Positions 35,201-47,099 are shown, counted from the stretch's first letter. The stretch is 64,000 nucleotides of DNA from Adiantum capillus-veneris (GCA_014529385.2 CM043957.1:71948381-72012380); one strand, 5' to 3'. A program made the numbers and translations. The notes: generated by a model from the sequence alone, not told the origin.

Positions 35201-36886
35201 TCTTAAATCCTCCAATTTACAACTTTCAACAAAGTGTGTAAGAAAGGTAGACCTTAGATCCTTAGCCATTCTAGCCAATTCGTAGCCATTCTAAGCATAT
35301 TTTTCAAGGTGGATGCAACGGTTGGTTTCTCCTACATCCATATTGTACACACTTTAAACAAAGTGTGTGCAATATGGAGACCTTAGATCCACCACCTGTC
35401 CATTCTAACCAAGCCTTGAAGGCGGATGCAATTTAGATCCACCACTTAGCCATTCTAACCTAATCTTGCAAATGGATGCAATGGTTGGTCTCTCCTACAT
35501 CCACCATCTATCAATTTTAAATAGTGTTTATAAAAAAGATAGACCATAGATCCACCACTTGGTCATTCTAACCATGTGTCAAAGTTAGGTGCATTCAACA
35601 CTTGGCCATCATGACACTTGTAGTTTTACACAAAGTTTGTGGGATGAGTAGATCTTAGATCAACCACTTGGCTATTTAGACTAAGAATTGGGAAGTAGGT
35701 CAAAGATCCACCACTTGGCCATTATAACCAAGGCTTGAAATGTGGATCCAATTGTTGGTGTCTCCTAGATCCACCACCTTGCAATTTCAAATAAAGTGTG
35801 TGAAATAGGTAGAACTTAGATTCCCAAGTAGGCCATTTTAACACAATCCCAGAGAGTGAATGCATCCAAGATCCAACAGTTGGCCATTCTAGCCAAGTTT
35901 TTGAAGGTGGGTGCAATGGTTGGTGTCTCCTAATTCCTCCAACTTACAACTTTCAACAAAGTGTGTAAAAAAGGTAGACCTTAGATCCCTAGCCATTCTA
36001 GCCAATTCCTAAAGGTGGGTGCATCCAAGATCCACCACTTGGTCATTCTAAGCATATTTTTCAAGGTGGATGCAATGGTTGCTTTCTACTACATCCACCA
36101 AACTTCCCATTTTAAACAAAGTGTGCGCAATATGGAGACCTTAGATCCACCACTTGGCCATTCTAACCTAATCTTGCAAGGTGGATGCAATGGTTGGTCT
36201 CTCCTACGTCTACCATCTATCAATTTTAAATAGTGTTTGTAGGAAAGATAGATCATAGATCCACCACTTGGCCATTCTAACCATGCCTTAAAGTTAGGTG
36301 CATTCAACACTTGGCCATCACAAAATTTATAATTTTACATAAATTTTGTGAGATGAGTAGATCCTAGATCCACCACTTGGCCATTCAAACTAAGATATGT
36401 AAAGTATGTGCATCAAAGATCCACCACTCGATCATTGTAACCAAGGCTTGAAATGTGGATCCAATTGTTTGTGTCTTCAAATCCACCACCTTGCAATTTC
36501 AAGTAAATTTCATGAAATAGGTAGACCTTAAATTCCCCAGTGGGGCATTTTAACCAAGTCCTATAGAGTGATTGCATCCAAGATCCAACACTTGGCCATT
36601 CTAGCCAAGTTTTGGAAGGTGGGTGCAATGGTTGGTGTCTCCTTTCAATAAAGTGTGTGAAATAGGTAGACCTTAGATTCCTTAGTAGGCCATTTTAAGA
36701 GAATCCTAGAGGGTGAATGCATCCAAGATCCAACAGTTGGCCATTCTAGCCAAGTTTTGGAAGGTGGGTGGTGCAATGGTTGGTGTCTCCTAAATCCTCC
36801 AATTTACAACTTTCAACAAAGTGTGTGAGAAACATAGACCTTAGATCCACCACTTATCCATTCTAGCCAATTCTTGAAGGTGGGTG
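32240..36886. repeat. Satellite array, left block
   Basis: Tandem units of about 50-65 bp, each opening near AGATCCACCACTTGGCCATT and continuing with a TCTAACCAAG.CTTG.AAGGTGGrTGCA theme, fill this block. Variant units (one with CAAAGTGTGTG, one with GATTCCCwAGTrGGCCAT) alternate, giving a higher-order repeat. The segment at 34995-35189 recurs at 35722-35916, a spacing of 727 bp. Apparent small reading frames here are just the repeat. Single units differ by 5-20 percent by eye. Confidence 0.93.
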
Positions 36887-37104
36887 TGAAGTCGCGGAGC
36901 GGAGCGTGGGTCGACTCTCTCTCTCACACACACACACAGCTTACACAATACACAGTACACAGAGATCTGTTAGAAGGGTTATCTCCCAAAATCCTTAGTA
37001 TTCACAAAGAATATGTTAGTATATACAAAGAGTTAGAGGTAAGTGAGTTAGGCGGGCGGCCGGCCATATCCGCATAAGAGGCCACTTGGGCTTTAATCCC
37101 AACA
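36887..37104 (-). repeat. 3' LTR of the intact copia element (218 bp)
   Basis: Plus-strand ends are TGAAGTCGCGG and TAATCCCAACA. It differs from the other LTR only at ACAATACA versus ACAGTACA. A CT/CA-rich tract lies inside. Confidence 0.96.
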
Positions 37105-37188
37105 ACCTCCCACTTAAAGTCCAATGTGGCACTTTAAGTAACTGTAAATCTATGAACATAAATGTACAAAGATTTACATGGCTGCCAA

Positions 37189-40100
37189 CTATCCAATGCC
37201 CAATAACTCACGACAATGCACAAAGCCCTCTCCTGGAAGTCCCTTTGTGAGTAGATCAGCAGGATTGTCCTTGGTGTGGATCTTCAGCAGTTGTATCTGC
37301 TTGTCTTCAAGTACTTCCCTAATGAAGTGATACTTCACATCAATATGCTTAGTCTTCGAATGGAACACTGGATTCTTTGCCAATTGTATAGCACTTTGAC
37401 TATCACAATATAACTCTGGCATATCTGCATTGATTCCCAAGTCTGCAACCAATCTACCAAGCCAAATAGCTTCTTTGCATGCCTCATTTGCTGCAACATA
37501 CTCAGCTTCTGTAGTAGACTGCGTAACACAATCTTGTAATCGAGATCGCCATGATATGGCACCTCCAGCCAATGTAAAGACATAGCCTGATGTAGATCTC
37601 CTCTTATCCAAGTCTCCTGCATAATCTGAGTCAGTGTATCCTCTGACACTCAAATCCTGACTACCATAGCATATGCGCATACTCTTTGTATGTTTTAAGT
37701 ATCTCATGATACCTTTCACTGCCTCCCAATGTTTCTTGCCGGGATTTGACATATATCTGCTAACCACTCCCACTGCAAATGCAATATCCGGACGTGTAGC
37801 AATCATTGCATACATCAAACTACCCACTGCAGACGCATATGGAATCTTATCCATTTCAGCCTTTTCTTCCTCAGACACAGGACAATCTTGTTTGCTAAGT
37901 TTCACATATGGTGGCAATGGAACACTCAATGCCTTTCCCTTCTCCATATTGAAACGTTGCAAAACCTTGTCAATATACTCTGTTTGAGATAACCAAATCA
38001 ACTTCTTTGATCTGTCTCTCTCAATGCGCATACCAAGTATATGACTTGCCTCACCCATGTCTTTCATGTCAAACGATTTTGCCATCTTTGACTTCAAAGC
38101 TGAAATTTCTTCCAAGTGTTTGCCAGCAATCAACATGTCATCCACATACAAAATAAGGATCAGCCAACTGCCATCCTTAGCCTTCTTTGTATATAGATAG
38201 TGATCGAACTCACTACGTTTGTAGCCTTGAGAAAGCATAAACTGGTGGAACTTATGGTACCATGCCCTCGGTGATTGTTTTAAGCCATAAAGACTCTTTA
38301 ACAACTGGCATACCAAATGTTCCATGCCTTTCTCAACAAACCCTTCTGGCTGCTGCATGTAAATTTCCACATCTAAATCACCATGCAAGAACGCTGTCTT
38401 GACATCCATTTGGTGCAACACCAAATCCAATATAGCAACCAATGCAAGAAAGCATCTCAATGTAGTCATCTTGACCACTGGAGAGAAGACTTCATCAAAG
38501 TCAATGCCTTGTTCTTGCTTAAAGCCCTTGGCAACAAGCCTTGCTTTGTACTTTGGCTGACTATCATGAGCGGTGATCTTATACCTGTAAACCCATTTAC
38601 AAGGTAGAGCCTTTTTGCCCCGTGGTAATTTAACCAACTTCCATGTCTGGTTTTTATGCAGAGCTGTCATCTCTGACTGCATGGCCAACTGCCATTTTTT
38701 CGAGTCAACCACTTGTAATGCTTCCTTGTAACAAGATGGTTCTCCGCAATCTGTGAGCATGACATAATTTAGAGATGGCACATAACGATCAGGTGGTTTG
38801 GAGACACGCTCAGAACGTCTCACCACAACTGATTCTGCCTCTCTAGCCACTATAGGCTGTTCCTGAGCCTGACCATGCTGTCTTGATGTGCTAGCACTAG
38901 GTCCATCTTCCCTGAAGACAACTCTTCTGATCTCCTCTGTCTTCTCTGGCTTAGCGTGAAACTTGGCTTCATTGAAATGCACATCATTGCTACGAATAAG
39001 CTTTCTGGACTCAGGATCCCAAAGCCGGTAACCCATCTCGCCCGATTCTCCGTAGCCAAGAAATATACACTTCTTGCTCTTTGGTTCTAACTTATTTCTG
39101 AACTCCTTAGGAATATGGCTATAAGCTTCACAACCAAAGACTCTGAGATGCTTATACGAAGGTGCCTTGCCTGTCCATAGCATCTCGGCCACTGCACTCT
39201 TATCCAGAACCCTACTAGGAGACCTGTTGATCAAATGGACTGCTGTAGCCACTGCTTCCGCCCAAAATCCATCAGGCAACTCAGCATTTGACAACATGCT
39301 TCTGACCTTCTCTTGTATGGTCCTATTCATACGTTCTGCAACCCCATTCTGTGAAGGATTATATGGTGCAGTAAGTTCCCGCTTAATCCCTTTTTCTTGA
39401 CAAAAGTCTTGAAAAGCTTTGGAAACGTACTCTCCACCATTGTCAGTTCTCAAGCACTTCAGCTTCTGACCACTCTGATTCTCCACCAGCTGCAAGAATG
39501 TCTTAAAGACCTTGAGCACCTCATCCTTGTGCTTCAAGAAGTAAACCCATACTTTGCGAGAATAGTCATCTATGAATGTACAAAAGTACGCTGCTCCCCC
39601 TAGTGACAAACTAGGCATTGGTCCGCATAGGTCACTGTGTACAAGAGCTAACCGTTCGTCCCTACGATTCCTCTTTGATCTGTGCGGTTCCTGTGTTTGC
39701 TTACCATAAACACAATGCTCACAAAACTCGAAATCTTGAAATGAAAAGCCAGGCAAATAACCATAATGAGAAAGTATTTCCATTCCTCTTTTTGACATAT
39801 GTCCCAACCTACGATGCCACAGTGACACACTTGGCTGCTCAATCACATTAATTACATGGTTTTTAACCTCTGAAACATGTAAAGTGTACAGAGTTCCTGA
39901 CTTGCTGCCATGTGCTACAGTCATCGAACCTTTGGAGATCTTCCAAGCGCTGTTCCCAAAAACTGTCACATAACCCGCATCATCCAACTTCCCTGTACTA
40001 ATCAAGCTCTTTCGGATTGCTGGAACATGTCTGACACTCTTGAGCCATAAAGAAGAGCCATTCTGAAACTTCAACTGCACATCTCCCACTCCAAGTATGT

Positions 40101-41163
40101 CACAAACCTGCTCATTGCCAAGTCTGACATAATCTTTAGTAGCCACATATGATGTAAACCACTCTTTGTGCGGAGAAACATGTAAAGATGCCCCTGAGTC
40201 GATAATCCAATCACTCATAGCATGTCCATCCTCTGCAGTCAAGAAAACAGAATCAAGATTGCTTGTAAGGAAGATGTCACCACCTGCTATACCAGAATCA
40301 CTGTCTGAACCAGATCCTGTGACATTCACCTCTTCAATCTTCACTGAACTCTTCTTTTCATCTTGCTCAGAACTCTTTGTTTTGCCTTTTTCTTGTTTCC
40401 ACTTCGTACAGTCTCGCTTCATGTGACCCTTCTTGCCACAATGGTAGCATTCTATGTCATCCTTTGACTTCGAATCACGAGACTTACTTCGGTTTTGTGC
40501 CTTCTTACCCTTCTTCTCTTTAAACTGTTGTCTCCCTCGAACGACCAAAGCACTATTGCCTTTGCCTTTGTCAATGTTCTTCCTGTTCACTTCCTCTGTG
40601 AGCAAGCTGCCTTCTACATTGGCACTTGTAAGACCTTCTGGCGCGATAGAATTACTTAACGCTGTACGAAAAGTATCCCAACTGTCTGGCAAAGTGATTA
40701 AGAGAAACATAGCCTTCACTGAATCTGGAAAGACTATCTCCTGTGCTGTTAACTGGCTGAAAATTGAGTGAAATTCATTCAGATGATTTGACATGGCTGT
40801 CCCTTCCTTCATCTTCAAATCCACCAATTTCTTGAGCCAGTAAATCTGAGAAGCAGCACTTTGTTTCTCGTACATATCACATAGCTTTTGCCATACGCCA
40901 TACGTTGTAGTCTCTTCTGCTACATTGAAGTAAACATTTTCTGCCAGTGTCAGCATGATTGTGGAACAAGCTAACTCGTCAAGCTCTTCCCACTCATCTT
41001 CAGCCATAAATTCTGGTCTCTCCCCTTTGAGCTTCAGTGGCTTCACTTGTTTTTTCTGCACCAAAACCTGCCAAATCTGCTTCTTCCAGAATGGAAAGTT
41101 TGTGCCATCCAGCTTCTTTATGTTGTAAAGAGTCTCACTTTGAGAAGATGCCATATCTGCCAA
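37189..41163 (-). CDS. Gag-Pol polyprotein of a Ty1/copia retrotransposon
   Basis: The 1324-residue polyprotein supplies everything for copia retrotransposition in cytoplasmic particles and nuclear integration. Domains in order: gag (UBN2 type, residues 1-230), zinc knuckle CYHCGKKGHMKRDC (about 239-252), protease WIIDSGASLHVS (DSG near 320), integrase zinc region LWHRRLGHMS to CEHCVYGKQ (from about 446), integrase catalytic residues in HSDLCGP (about 510), TDNGGEY (about 574) and NGVAERMNR (about 607), RT from CKWVYRYK through AFLHGDL and LYGLKQSPRAWY to the YVDDM box (about 1007), and RNase H (TDSDYAGD, STTEAEY, YCDSQSAI). It ends ELLGIG. The length is normal for the family and no key residue is missing. 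The start is the first ATG of the gag frame, opposite a leader of about 1 kb. Integrase precedes RT, which defines Ty1/copia. Confidence 0.96.
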   Translation of the reverse strand: MADMASSQSETLYNIKKLDGTNFPFWKKQIWQVLVQKKQVKPLKLKGERPEFMAEDEWEELDELACSTIMLTLAENVYFNVAEETTTYGVWQKLCDMYEKQSAASQIYWLKKLVDLKMKEGTAMSNHLNEFHSIFSQLTAQEIVFPDSVKAMFLLITLPDSWDTFRTALSNSIAPEGLTSANVEGSLLTEEVNRKNIDKGKGNSALVVRGRQQFKEKKGKKAQNRSKSRDSKSKDDIECYHCGKKGHMKRDCTKWKQEKGKTKSSEQDEKKSSVKIEEVNVTGSGSDSDSGIAGGDIFLTSNLDSVFLTAEDGHAMSDWIIDSGASLHVSPHKEWFTSYVATKDYVRLGNEQVCDILGVGDVQLKFQNGSSLWLKSVRHVPAIRKSLISTGKLDDAGYVTVFGNSAWKISKGSMTVAHGSKSGTLYTLHVSEVKNHVINVIEQPSVSLWHRRLGHMSKRGMEILSHYGYLPGFSFQDFEFCEHCVYGKQTQEPHRSKRNRRDERLALVHSDLCGPMPSLSLGGAAYFCTFIDDYSRKVWVYFLKHKDEVLKVFKTFLQLVENQSGQKLKCLRTDNGGEYVSKAFQDFCQEKGIKRELTAPYNPSQNGVAERMNRTIQEKVRSMLSNAELPDGFWAEAVATAVHLINRSPSRVLDKSAVAEMLWTGKAPSYKHLRVFGCEAYSHIPKEFRNKLEPKSKKCIFLGYGESGEMGYRLWDPESRKLIRSNDVHFNEAKFHAKPEKTEEIRRVVFREDGPSASTSRQHGQAQEQPIVAREAESVVVRRSERVSKPPDRYVPSLNYVMLTDCGEPSCYKEALQVVDSKKWQLAMQSEMTALHKNQTWKLVKLPRGKKALPCKWVYRYKITAHDSQPKYKARLVAKGFKQEQGIDFDEVFSPVVKMTTLRCFLALVAILDLVLHQMDVKTAFLHGDLDVEIYMQQPEGFVEKGMEHLVCQLLKSLYGLKQSPRAWYHKFHQFMLSQGYKRSEFDHYLYTKKAKDGSWLILILYVDDMLIAGKHLEEISALKSKMAKSFDMKDMGEASHILGMRIERDRSKKLIWLSQTEYIDKVLQRFNMEKGKALSVPLPPYVKLSKQDCPVSEEEKAEMDKIPYASAVGSLMYAMIATRPDIAFAVGVVSRYMSNPGKKHWEAVKGIMRYLKHTKSMRICYGSQDLSVRGYTDSDYAGDLDKRRSTSGYVFTLAGGAISWRSRLQDCVTQSTTEAEYVAANEACKEAIWLGRLVADLGINADMPELYCDSQSAIQLAKNPVFHSKTKHIDVKYHFIREVLEDKQIQLLKIHTKDNPADLLTKGLPGEGFVHCRELLGIG

Positions 41164-42206
41164 ACTGTTTACTCCTGAGAAAAATCCGGCAGAGTTTCCC
41201 CTGTAAACTGGCCTCTGTACACAGTAAACAAGCTATAATCAACAAGCTGAACACCTCTCCTCAGGAACTGTCAGTATTTTGAAAATTTTTGACAGAGTCT
41301 CCCCTGTAAACTGAGCTCTGGGAACCAAAAGATAGCTCAAGAAACAATCATAAATAGCTGACCAGTGACAAATCTAAAAAATCCCTGTAATATGCTGTCC
41401 TGTAAGCATACACTGTCTCCTCTCTGGGCGATGACAGAACCTGTATCTGTCTCAAGACTGAACTCTGAACAATGCCTCAACGGCCTGACGCATAAGATGC
41501 AATCCAGTGTCTACACAAAGTCATACATCCTAAGGGATAAAAGTCGCCGAAGAGGATGCGTGTAGAGGGGAACTCCAGCAACCTAATCCACCTCACACTG
41601 GGTAACCCAGCCCCCAGTGCTTGGCTTCAAAAAACCTCACACACGACCCTCTCAGATGGCTCAGCAAACTGCCCAGAACTAGCATACATCCTATAATAGA
41701 CCAATCACTGTCCTATGACCGCTGCGGCGGTCTGTCTGCTAGCGTGACTCACAACTAGCAGACCCACAATCACAGTACATCAATCTGCAATACATGCCAG
41801 TGGTGTCAAGCCGTCGTATGGCCACACCTCCCCTGGAACCTGGCAAGCACAAGAAGTAGCAATGCAGACTGCAATATATATATCTGATGATATATATGTG
41901 TACCTGGTCTATAGATGATGCTCTGAAGACGAATAAGTGATGTATGTCGATGTTGATATTGATGTCGACCACCTCCTGCTTGCCAATCTACACAAGACGG
42001 ATTTCTTTGCGGCTGAAATCTATCTTCTGCTATAGTGCTCAGAACGAAATTCTGAGGGCATAAACGGCTTCGAAAGGGGGGTAAAACCCCAGGTCGCCTG
42101 CTGGAAACGCTCCCGGAACGCCGAGTGTGAATTTTCGAACTCCGGATCCAGAATCTGCCAGAAAAGTGCGCGCGCGCGCGATTGCGCAAATCCGCACTGA
42201 ACCAAG
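41164..42206 (-). promoter_or_regulatory. Long 5' leader of the intact copia element
   Basis: About 1.04 kb separates the primer site from the gag ATG with no clear coding. Near the primer site it holds the 20-base block at 42066-42085 shared with the deleted copia element, followed by an AAAGTGCGCGCGCGCGCG alternating purine-pyrimidine tract (about 42164-42180). The leader would form the 5' untranslated RNA and probably the packaging region. Confidence 0.6.
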
Positions 42207-42218
42207 GCTCTGATACCA
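42207..42218 (-). other. Primer binding site of the intact copia element
   Basis: The minus strand reads TGGTATCAGAGC, two bases inside the 5' LTR; this matches initiator tRNA-Met priming. Confidence 0.92.
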
Positions 42219-42220
42219 AT

Positions 42221-42438
42221 TGAAGTCGCGGAGCGGAGCGTGGGTCGACTCTCTCTCTCACACACACACACAGCTTACACAGTACACAGTACACAGAGAT
42301 CTGTTAGAAGGGTTATCTCCCAAAATCCTTAGTATTCACAAAGAATATGTTAGTATATACAAAGAGTTAGAGGTAAGTGAGTTAGGCGGGCGGCCGGCCA
42401 TATCCGCATAAGAGGCCACTTGGGCTTTAATCCCAACA
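42221..42438 (-). repeat. 5' LTR of the intact copia element (218 bp)
   Basis: It matches 36887-37104 at all but one position and is next to the primer site, so it carries the promoter used on the minus strand. Confidence 0.96.
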
Positions 42439-42770
42439 GGGTGCATCCAAGATCCACCACTTGGCCATTCTAAGAAGGTATTGTAAGGTGGATGCAATGG
42501 TTGTTTTCTCCTCTATCCACCAATTTCTCAGTTTAAATAAAATTTGTACAATATGTAGACCTTAGATCCATCACCTAGCCATTCTAACCAAGTCTTGAAG
42601 GTGTTTGCAATTTAGATCCACCACTTGGCCATTCTAACCAAATTTTGCAAGGTGGATGCAATGGTTGGTTTCTCCTACATCCACCATCTGTCAATTTTTA
42701 AAGTGTTTATAGGAAAGATAGACCATAGATCCACCCCTTGCATTCTAACCAAGTATTGGTAGGTGGGTGT
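42439..42770. repeat. Satellite array, middle block
   Basis: The same units continue (AGATCCACCACTTGGCCATT at about 42451) between the two inserted elements. The block ends in AGGTGGGTGT, where element C begins. Confidence 0.94.
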
Positions 42771-42945
42771 TGTCAGGCCAAGGGTAGGACTAGGCAGCAG
42801 GCCAAGGGCCAGGGACTGAGTGGCTCTGTGTGGCTAGGAGCCGAGGGCCAGGCATTAGTTAAGGGGTCCTACTTGCAAGGGCCAAGGGCTATAAGTAGGG
42901 AGGTTGGGAGGAGAACATTATGCTAGTCCACCCTTTGACCTTTCA
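42771..42945 (+). repeat. 5' LTR of element C (175 bp)
   Basis: It carries internal AGGCCAAGGG repeats and a TATAAG-like motif near 42890. It pairs with 47904-48080, with several differences. Confidence 0.9.
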
Positions 42946-43006
42946 CTGGGATCTGAGCACAGGGAAGGGAGGGGCTAGGGAGGAGGGAGCTGCATGGTGT
43001 TGCATG

Positions 43007-43008
<2 letters not shown>

Positions 43009-43093
<85 letters not shown>
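43009..43093. repeat. (CT)n microsatellite, ~85 bp
   Basis: A pure CT run in the leader of element C, about 50 bases past its primer site. Open frames across it are artefacts of the repeat. Confidence 0.97.
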
Positions 43094-43096
<3 letters not shown>

Positions 43097-46000
43097 ACTT
43101 CCATGGAGGGGGGTCGTGATGGGCAAGCTCCACGAGGAGGCCCTCTTTTTGATTCTGCAGGGCGGTCATGGCCCCTTGAGTAGGAGAGGAGAATCGTGCT
43201 ACCCACGTGGGGGGGGTCGCTAACATGGGAAGGGTTGGCAGTCGACCTGTGCAGAATCAAGCCAGAGCAAGATCGTAGGGAGCGCGCCATCATGGGGAGA
43301 ATATTTCGTCACAAGATCTCCTTAAAAGGAGCATCCGCGGGAGCTCCATCTCCTGCATGGTCTGAGCGCAGCGGCCGACTTCGCCATCGTTCTGGTTTTC
43401 ATTAGTTAGTGTAGTTTGGGCACCCTAACATGACCAAGGGTCACATACTGTTCGCGCCGAATTTTTATTTATTAAAAAAAAAATTTCCAGCATGGCCACG
43501 GTTTGCAAGGTGCAACGGGAGATTGAGGGAGGTAATAACAAGGTTCTGAGCACAATTGCTAGGCAAAGATGATGTTGATGCTCGATACGAGGTTCATGGA
43601 AGCTCGAACATCCTGGACATGCGATCAACACACCAAGTTGATACAAATAAATTATGAGGTAAGCAATCAATTTCGATTTTGTTTGCCAAATTATTCAAGT
43701 ACATGCAATGGTATAGCATGCAAGGACTAGGTGTGATGCCCTGATATTTGTTTTCAAATCTCCTTGTGCCATTTATGCCCTCCTAGTAATCAAGTCTTGT
43801 GAGCATTATTGCCATCAACGAGTAAAGATGGGTTTAATACCCACAATCCGGCAAGACACCTTTTTGAAGGCTTCCTACAGTAAAGCAAGCACAAGCATGG
43901 ATTATGGCTTGTAAGATACAAGTATTTGGCAAGGCCGATGAGTACTTTCAAATCACAAAGCCCACAAATCTCATTCTTTCTAATTTCGACTCCATGCATT
44001 CAGCATCGCCTATGGAGTAGGGCTGTATGTGGCTACCCATGAGCAAGGCTTGTGTAGACATACGTTGTCTTCAACTCTTCAACATGTTTGAAGCTTGTAT
44101 CTCTTCCCTAGCATCGAGGAAGCACCAAGCCACTTAAATCTGTGGAAAAGCAAGGCTTTCAAGAGCAAGGCTCTGTACCTCTGGGTGCACTTATTAACTT
44201 TTGCAAAATTTTCTACACCACCCACTTGATAAGCAAATGTAACTCTGATAAAGTTGAGTTTGACCTTTGATAGCTAGCCTTTAGCAGCTATCCTTTCAAT
44301 ATTGAGCAATCACATGATTCTCAATACGATGCATGATTTGGCAAGGCCATTTTTCTATGCAAGCTCGACAAGGTCGACTCTCTGTGGTATTTGTGTGTCA
44401 ATAGAAGCATCTATTTGCTATAAGCACTCAAGAAAATTATGTCTCATCTTTTTTATGGACTTCTTGGAAGCAAGGCTTCATATTAAGATATATTGCATAG
44501 CAGTTTTCAAAGTTTGTAATATGCTCATAGCATACAAACTTGGGAACACTTGCCATGTTGTCTGCATGTTTTTACATTCTACGAGGGTGTATATGATATA
44601 TATGCTAACTCTCTCAAGCAGTACATATGGCTATGAGCCAGCTTTGAGCAACTTTCCAAAAACCTCGTTTACATTACATAAAGATCTCTCTGCTCTACCA
44701 AGCAAAGGGCCAAACTCTATACCAAGCTGTTGTACAAAACAACGTGTTTTGCCAAATTTCATGTGAAGCAAGGCTTCTCTTATGTGCCCAGGTATTATGA
44801 ATTGACTTTAGATCAACAATAATGGGACACATCTTTAGCACTACGTGGATATAAGCTCACAAGCAACACTGCACTGTGATGTATCCATCTCAATATAATT
44901 GTGTATGGCACGTATACCAATGGCTCACATGGTTGAGGCTGTCATAGAAGCCAAGGGATTATTATTCTATTTTTTGCTTTGTATGCATGGCATACTAGTA
45001 GGATGGCCGTACAATAGCCAAATATTGCATACGCTTTCGCTATAGCACTAGCTACTCTGTCAAGGACGAGCTCATTTGTTGCTCTTTTTAGACATTTTAT
45101 TTTTATGTTTATTCACAGGCAACATGCCATACATCTGCACCCTGATATAGCCACCGTCACATACACGACAGTAAGTGGGTCAGGATGTGACTTCTGGTAC
45201 CTCTCTCTATGCGGGCATGGTACAATTACACTGATGTACGCTTATATGATAAGCTATGATACAGACATGGTCTACACTGGAGCATTTGAAAAGGGCATGC
45301 AATACATTAGAATAAGGGAATTTCCTCAGCCCAACATTCTCTCTCTTTCAAACTTCTATGCGGGAAAGGTGAAACAGGAAGGACTAAGTGCCATCTATTA
45401 CACCTATTTTGGCATGGCTAAGAATGTTGGCATGGCTAAGAGCCATCTGTTTGTAGTGATTGATTTCAAGATCAAACACTTCTATCCAGTTAAGTACCCA
45501 TCGATTATAATGGACAAGCAAGAGTCTTGCCATTAGTGATTTTTTTGGCAATATTTTAGCACTACACACTTTGAGTGCAAAAATCCAGTTGAGTTCTTGA
45601 ACGTCTTAAACTCGTAAGGGCTTATCTCTACCAAGGTGTATAGATGACGCTAGCATTTCAAACAGCATGGCTGTTCACAAAAACCCACGATTATGGAGTT
45701 TTGGGTCCGAAAAAGATCTAGTTGTGAATACGATTCCAACTTTTGTGGATCTCCTATGTTATCTCTAGTACTACGAGTGTCTATATGAGTCCAGTTTTGG
45801 GGTAAGACCCAGCCCGTGATTTAATAAATTCTGATGGTCAATTCTTGGAATCTTCACACTTGCACTTTCAAGAAAGCAGTCCATCAACTGCCAAGGGCTC
45901 GTGGATAATTTCAACTTCCTATGTTGAATTAAGATACTATCGGATGCTAGTTGAGCCGTTTTCCTGCAACGTTTAACTCAGGGGTTTGACAATGCTGGCT

Positions 46001-47099
46001 TTACCCAAGGGGTCTGGTTTGCAAAGGCAACATCCATGGTTACATGTGCAATACTGCTTGCATTTCACTAATTTTCAATTGGTGTTCCTAGGCCTTTGTA
46101 GGCGGGAACTTTGGATAGATGCCTACAAATAAGTGAAGATTATGTTCCCCTCAGGTACGCATCTGATTTGGTTTTATCTTTTTTGGTTTGCTTTTTCTAT
46201 GTATGATGCATAAACTATGTTGTCATCCATTTTTGCTCTTTAGAGAGATGACAAGGTCATGTAAGAGCCAAGACTTTGGGGCCGTAGTGTCCAAAATAAG
46301 TTTCTGCCTTATGCAGTTATCGACCCATTTGTAGGGTTTATTTGGCACATGTTGTCACATGGAATGCAACATGGTCTAGGAACTCAAGGAGTTCAATTTA
46401 GCCAGTGTGGAGCAAGGCTAATGAGGTTCCCTCTCATTCACGTCGTAGAGTGTTTGCAGTTACCTCCACACACAAGTACTCTTGTACTTGAAGCATGTTC
46501 TTTTTTCAGACATTCTTACATGAGACATATTCCACATGTGGAGAATATGAGTCTCTGGGGCTGGAACTGGCGCCCCCTATTTCAAGTATGTGTCACGACA
46601 AAGTCCCTAGGTGCTGGTCAAATATGTTTTCTAGACCATTTTCAGCACGACGTATCAGGAGCAATTTTAGTGGCTAGAAATTGTCGGATACTTAAAATGA
46701 CTTGTTAAGGTATAAGTGATGCTAAACAACATTATAGATAGTTGTTTATACATATAGCAAGGCTATGAGTTATTACTGAAAAGATTTCATTGTTTGTACC
46801 TAGAAGTGATTACTGTTTCACCTTCTATTATGGTTCAAACATTTTAGCAAGGCTTGCAAATGATTGCAATAAAACGTATTTAGTTTCTTTTTGCAACTAT
46901 TTACACTCCTCTTCAATGTGTGCTAGGAGCATCACATTCGCCCTAAGTAGTGGCAAGGACGATTATGGATATACAAGTTCGGATCTATTTTTTGCTCAAT
47001 GCATGCACACTAGGTGTTATGGGCCCTAGTGTTTAACAAAGGCTGATTTGGAATGGCATGCATATTCATTAAGTTGTTGCTTATGAAGCATTTTGCACT
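43094..47099 (+). other. Interior of element C without recognised domains
   Basis: Roughly 4 kb of moderately AT-rich sequence with recurrent GCAAGGCTT words. The longest plus-strand open stretches are 44302-44766 (154 codons) and 45105-45536 (143 codons, with WYLSLCGHGTITLMYAY). Neither resembles gag, protease or RT, and neither has a convincing start context. I do not assign a function; gag-pol decay or replacement by foreign sequence are both possible. Confidence 0.4.

Larger units (their letters stand above)
36887..42438 (-). mobile_element. Intact, young Ty1/copia retrotransposon
   Basis: The element is bounded by two 218-bp LTRs that differ at a single base and by a perfect 5-bp target duplication GGGTG (36882-36886 and 42439-42443). 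It carries one uninterrupted Gag-Pol frame (41163-37189), a primer site (42218-42207) and a polypurine tract (complement of 37105-37119). All parts needed for autonomous movement are visible and undamaged. It lies in the satellite array: removing it and one GGGTG restores the repeat unit AAGGTGGGTGCATCCAAG. LTR identity indicates a recent insertion. Confidence 0.96.

Noticed and set aside
32240-36886. Many 60-90-codon open frames and regularly spaced repeats, at first sight CRISPR-like or a tandem gene array
   Set aside because: Units are 50-65 bp, variable throughout, without conserved repeat plus unique spacer structure; the open frames are translations of a plant satellite.
36874-37077. 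Two nearly identical small open frames at 36.9 and 42.2 kb
   Set aside because: They are the LTRs of the intact copia element read in its antisense direction.
42920-43293. Open frames rich in Ser-Leu or Arg-Glu around 43.0 kb
   Set aside because: Translation of a pure CT microsatellite in the leader of element C.
44302-45536. Candidate genes of 154 and 143 codons inside element C
   Set aside because: No domain, weak start context and no homologue recognised; kept only as part of the unassigned interior.
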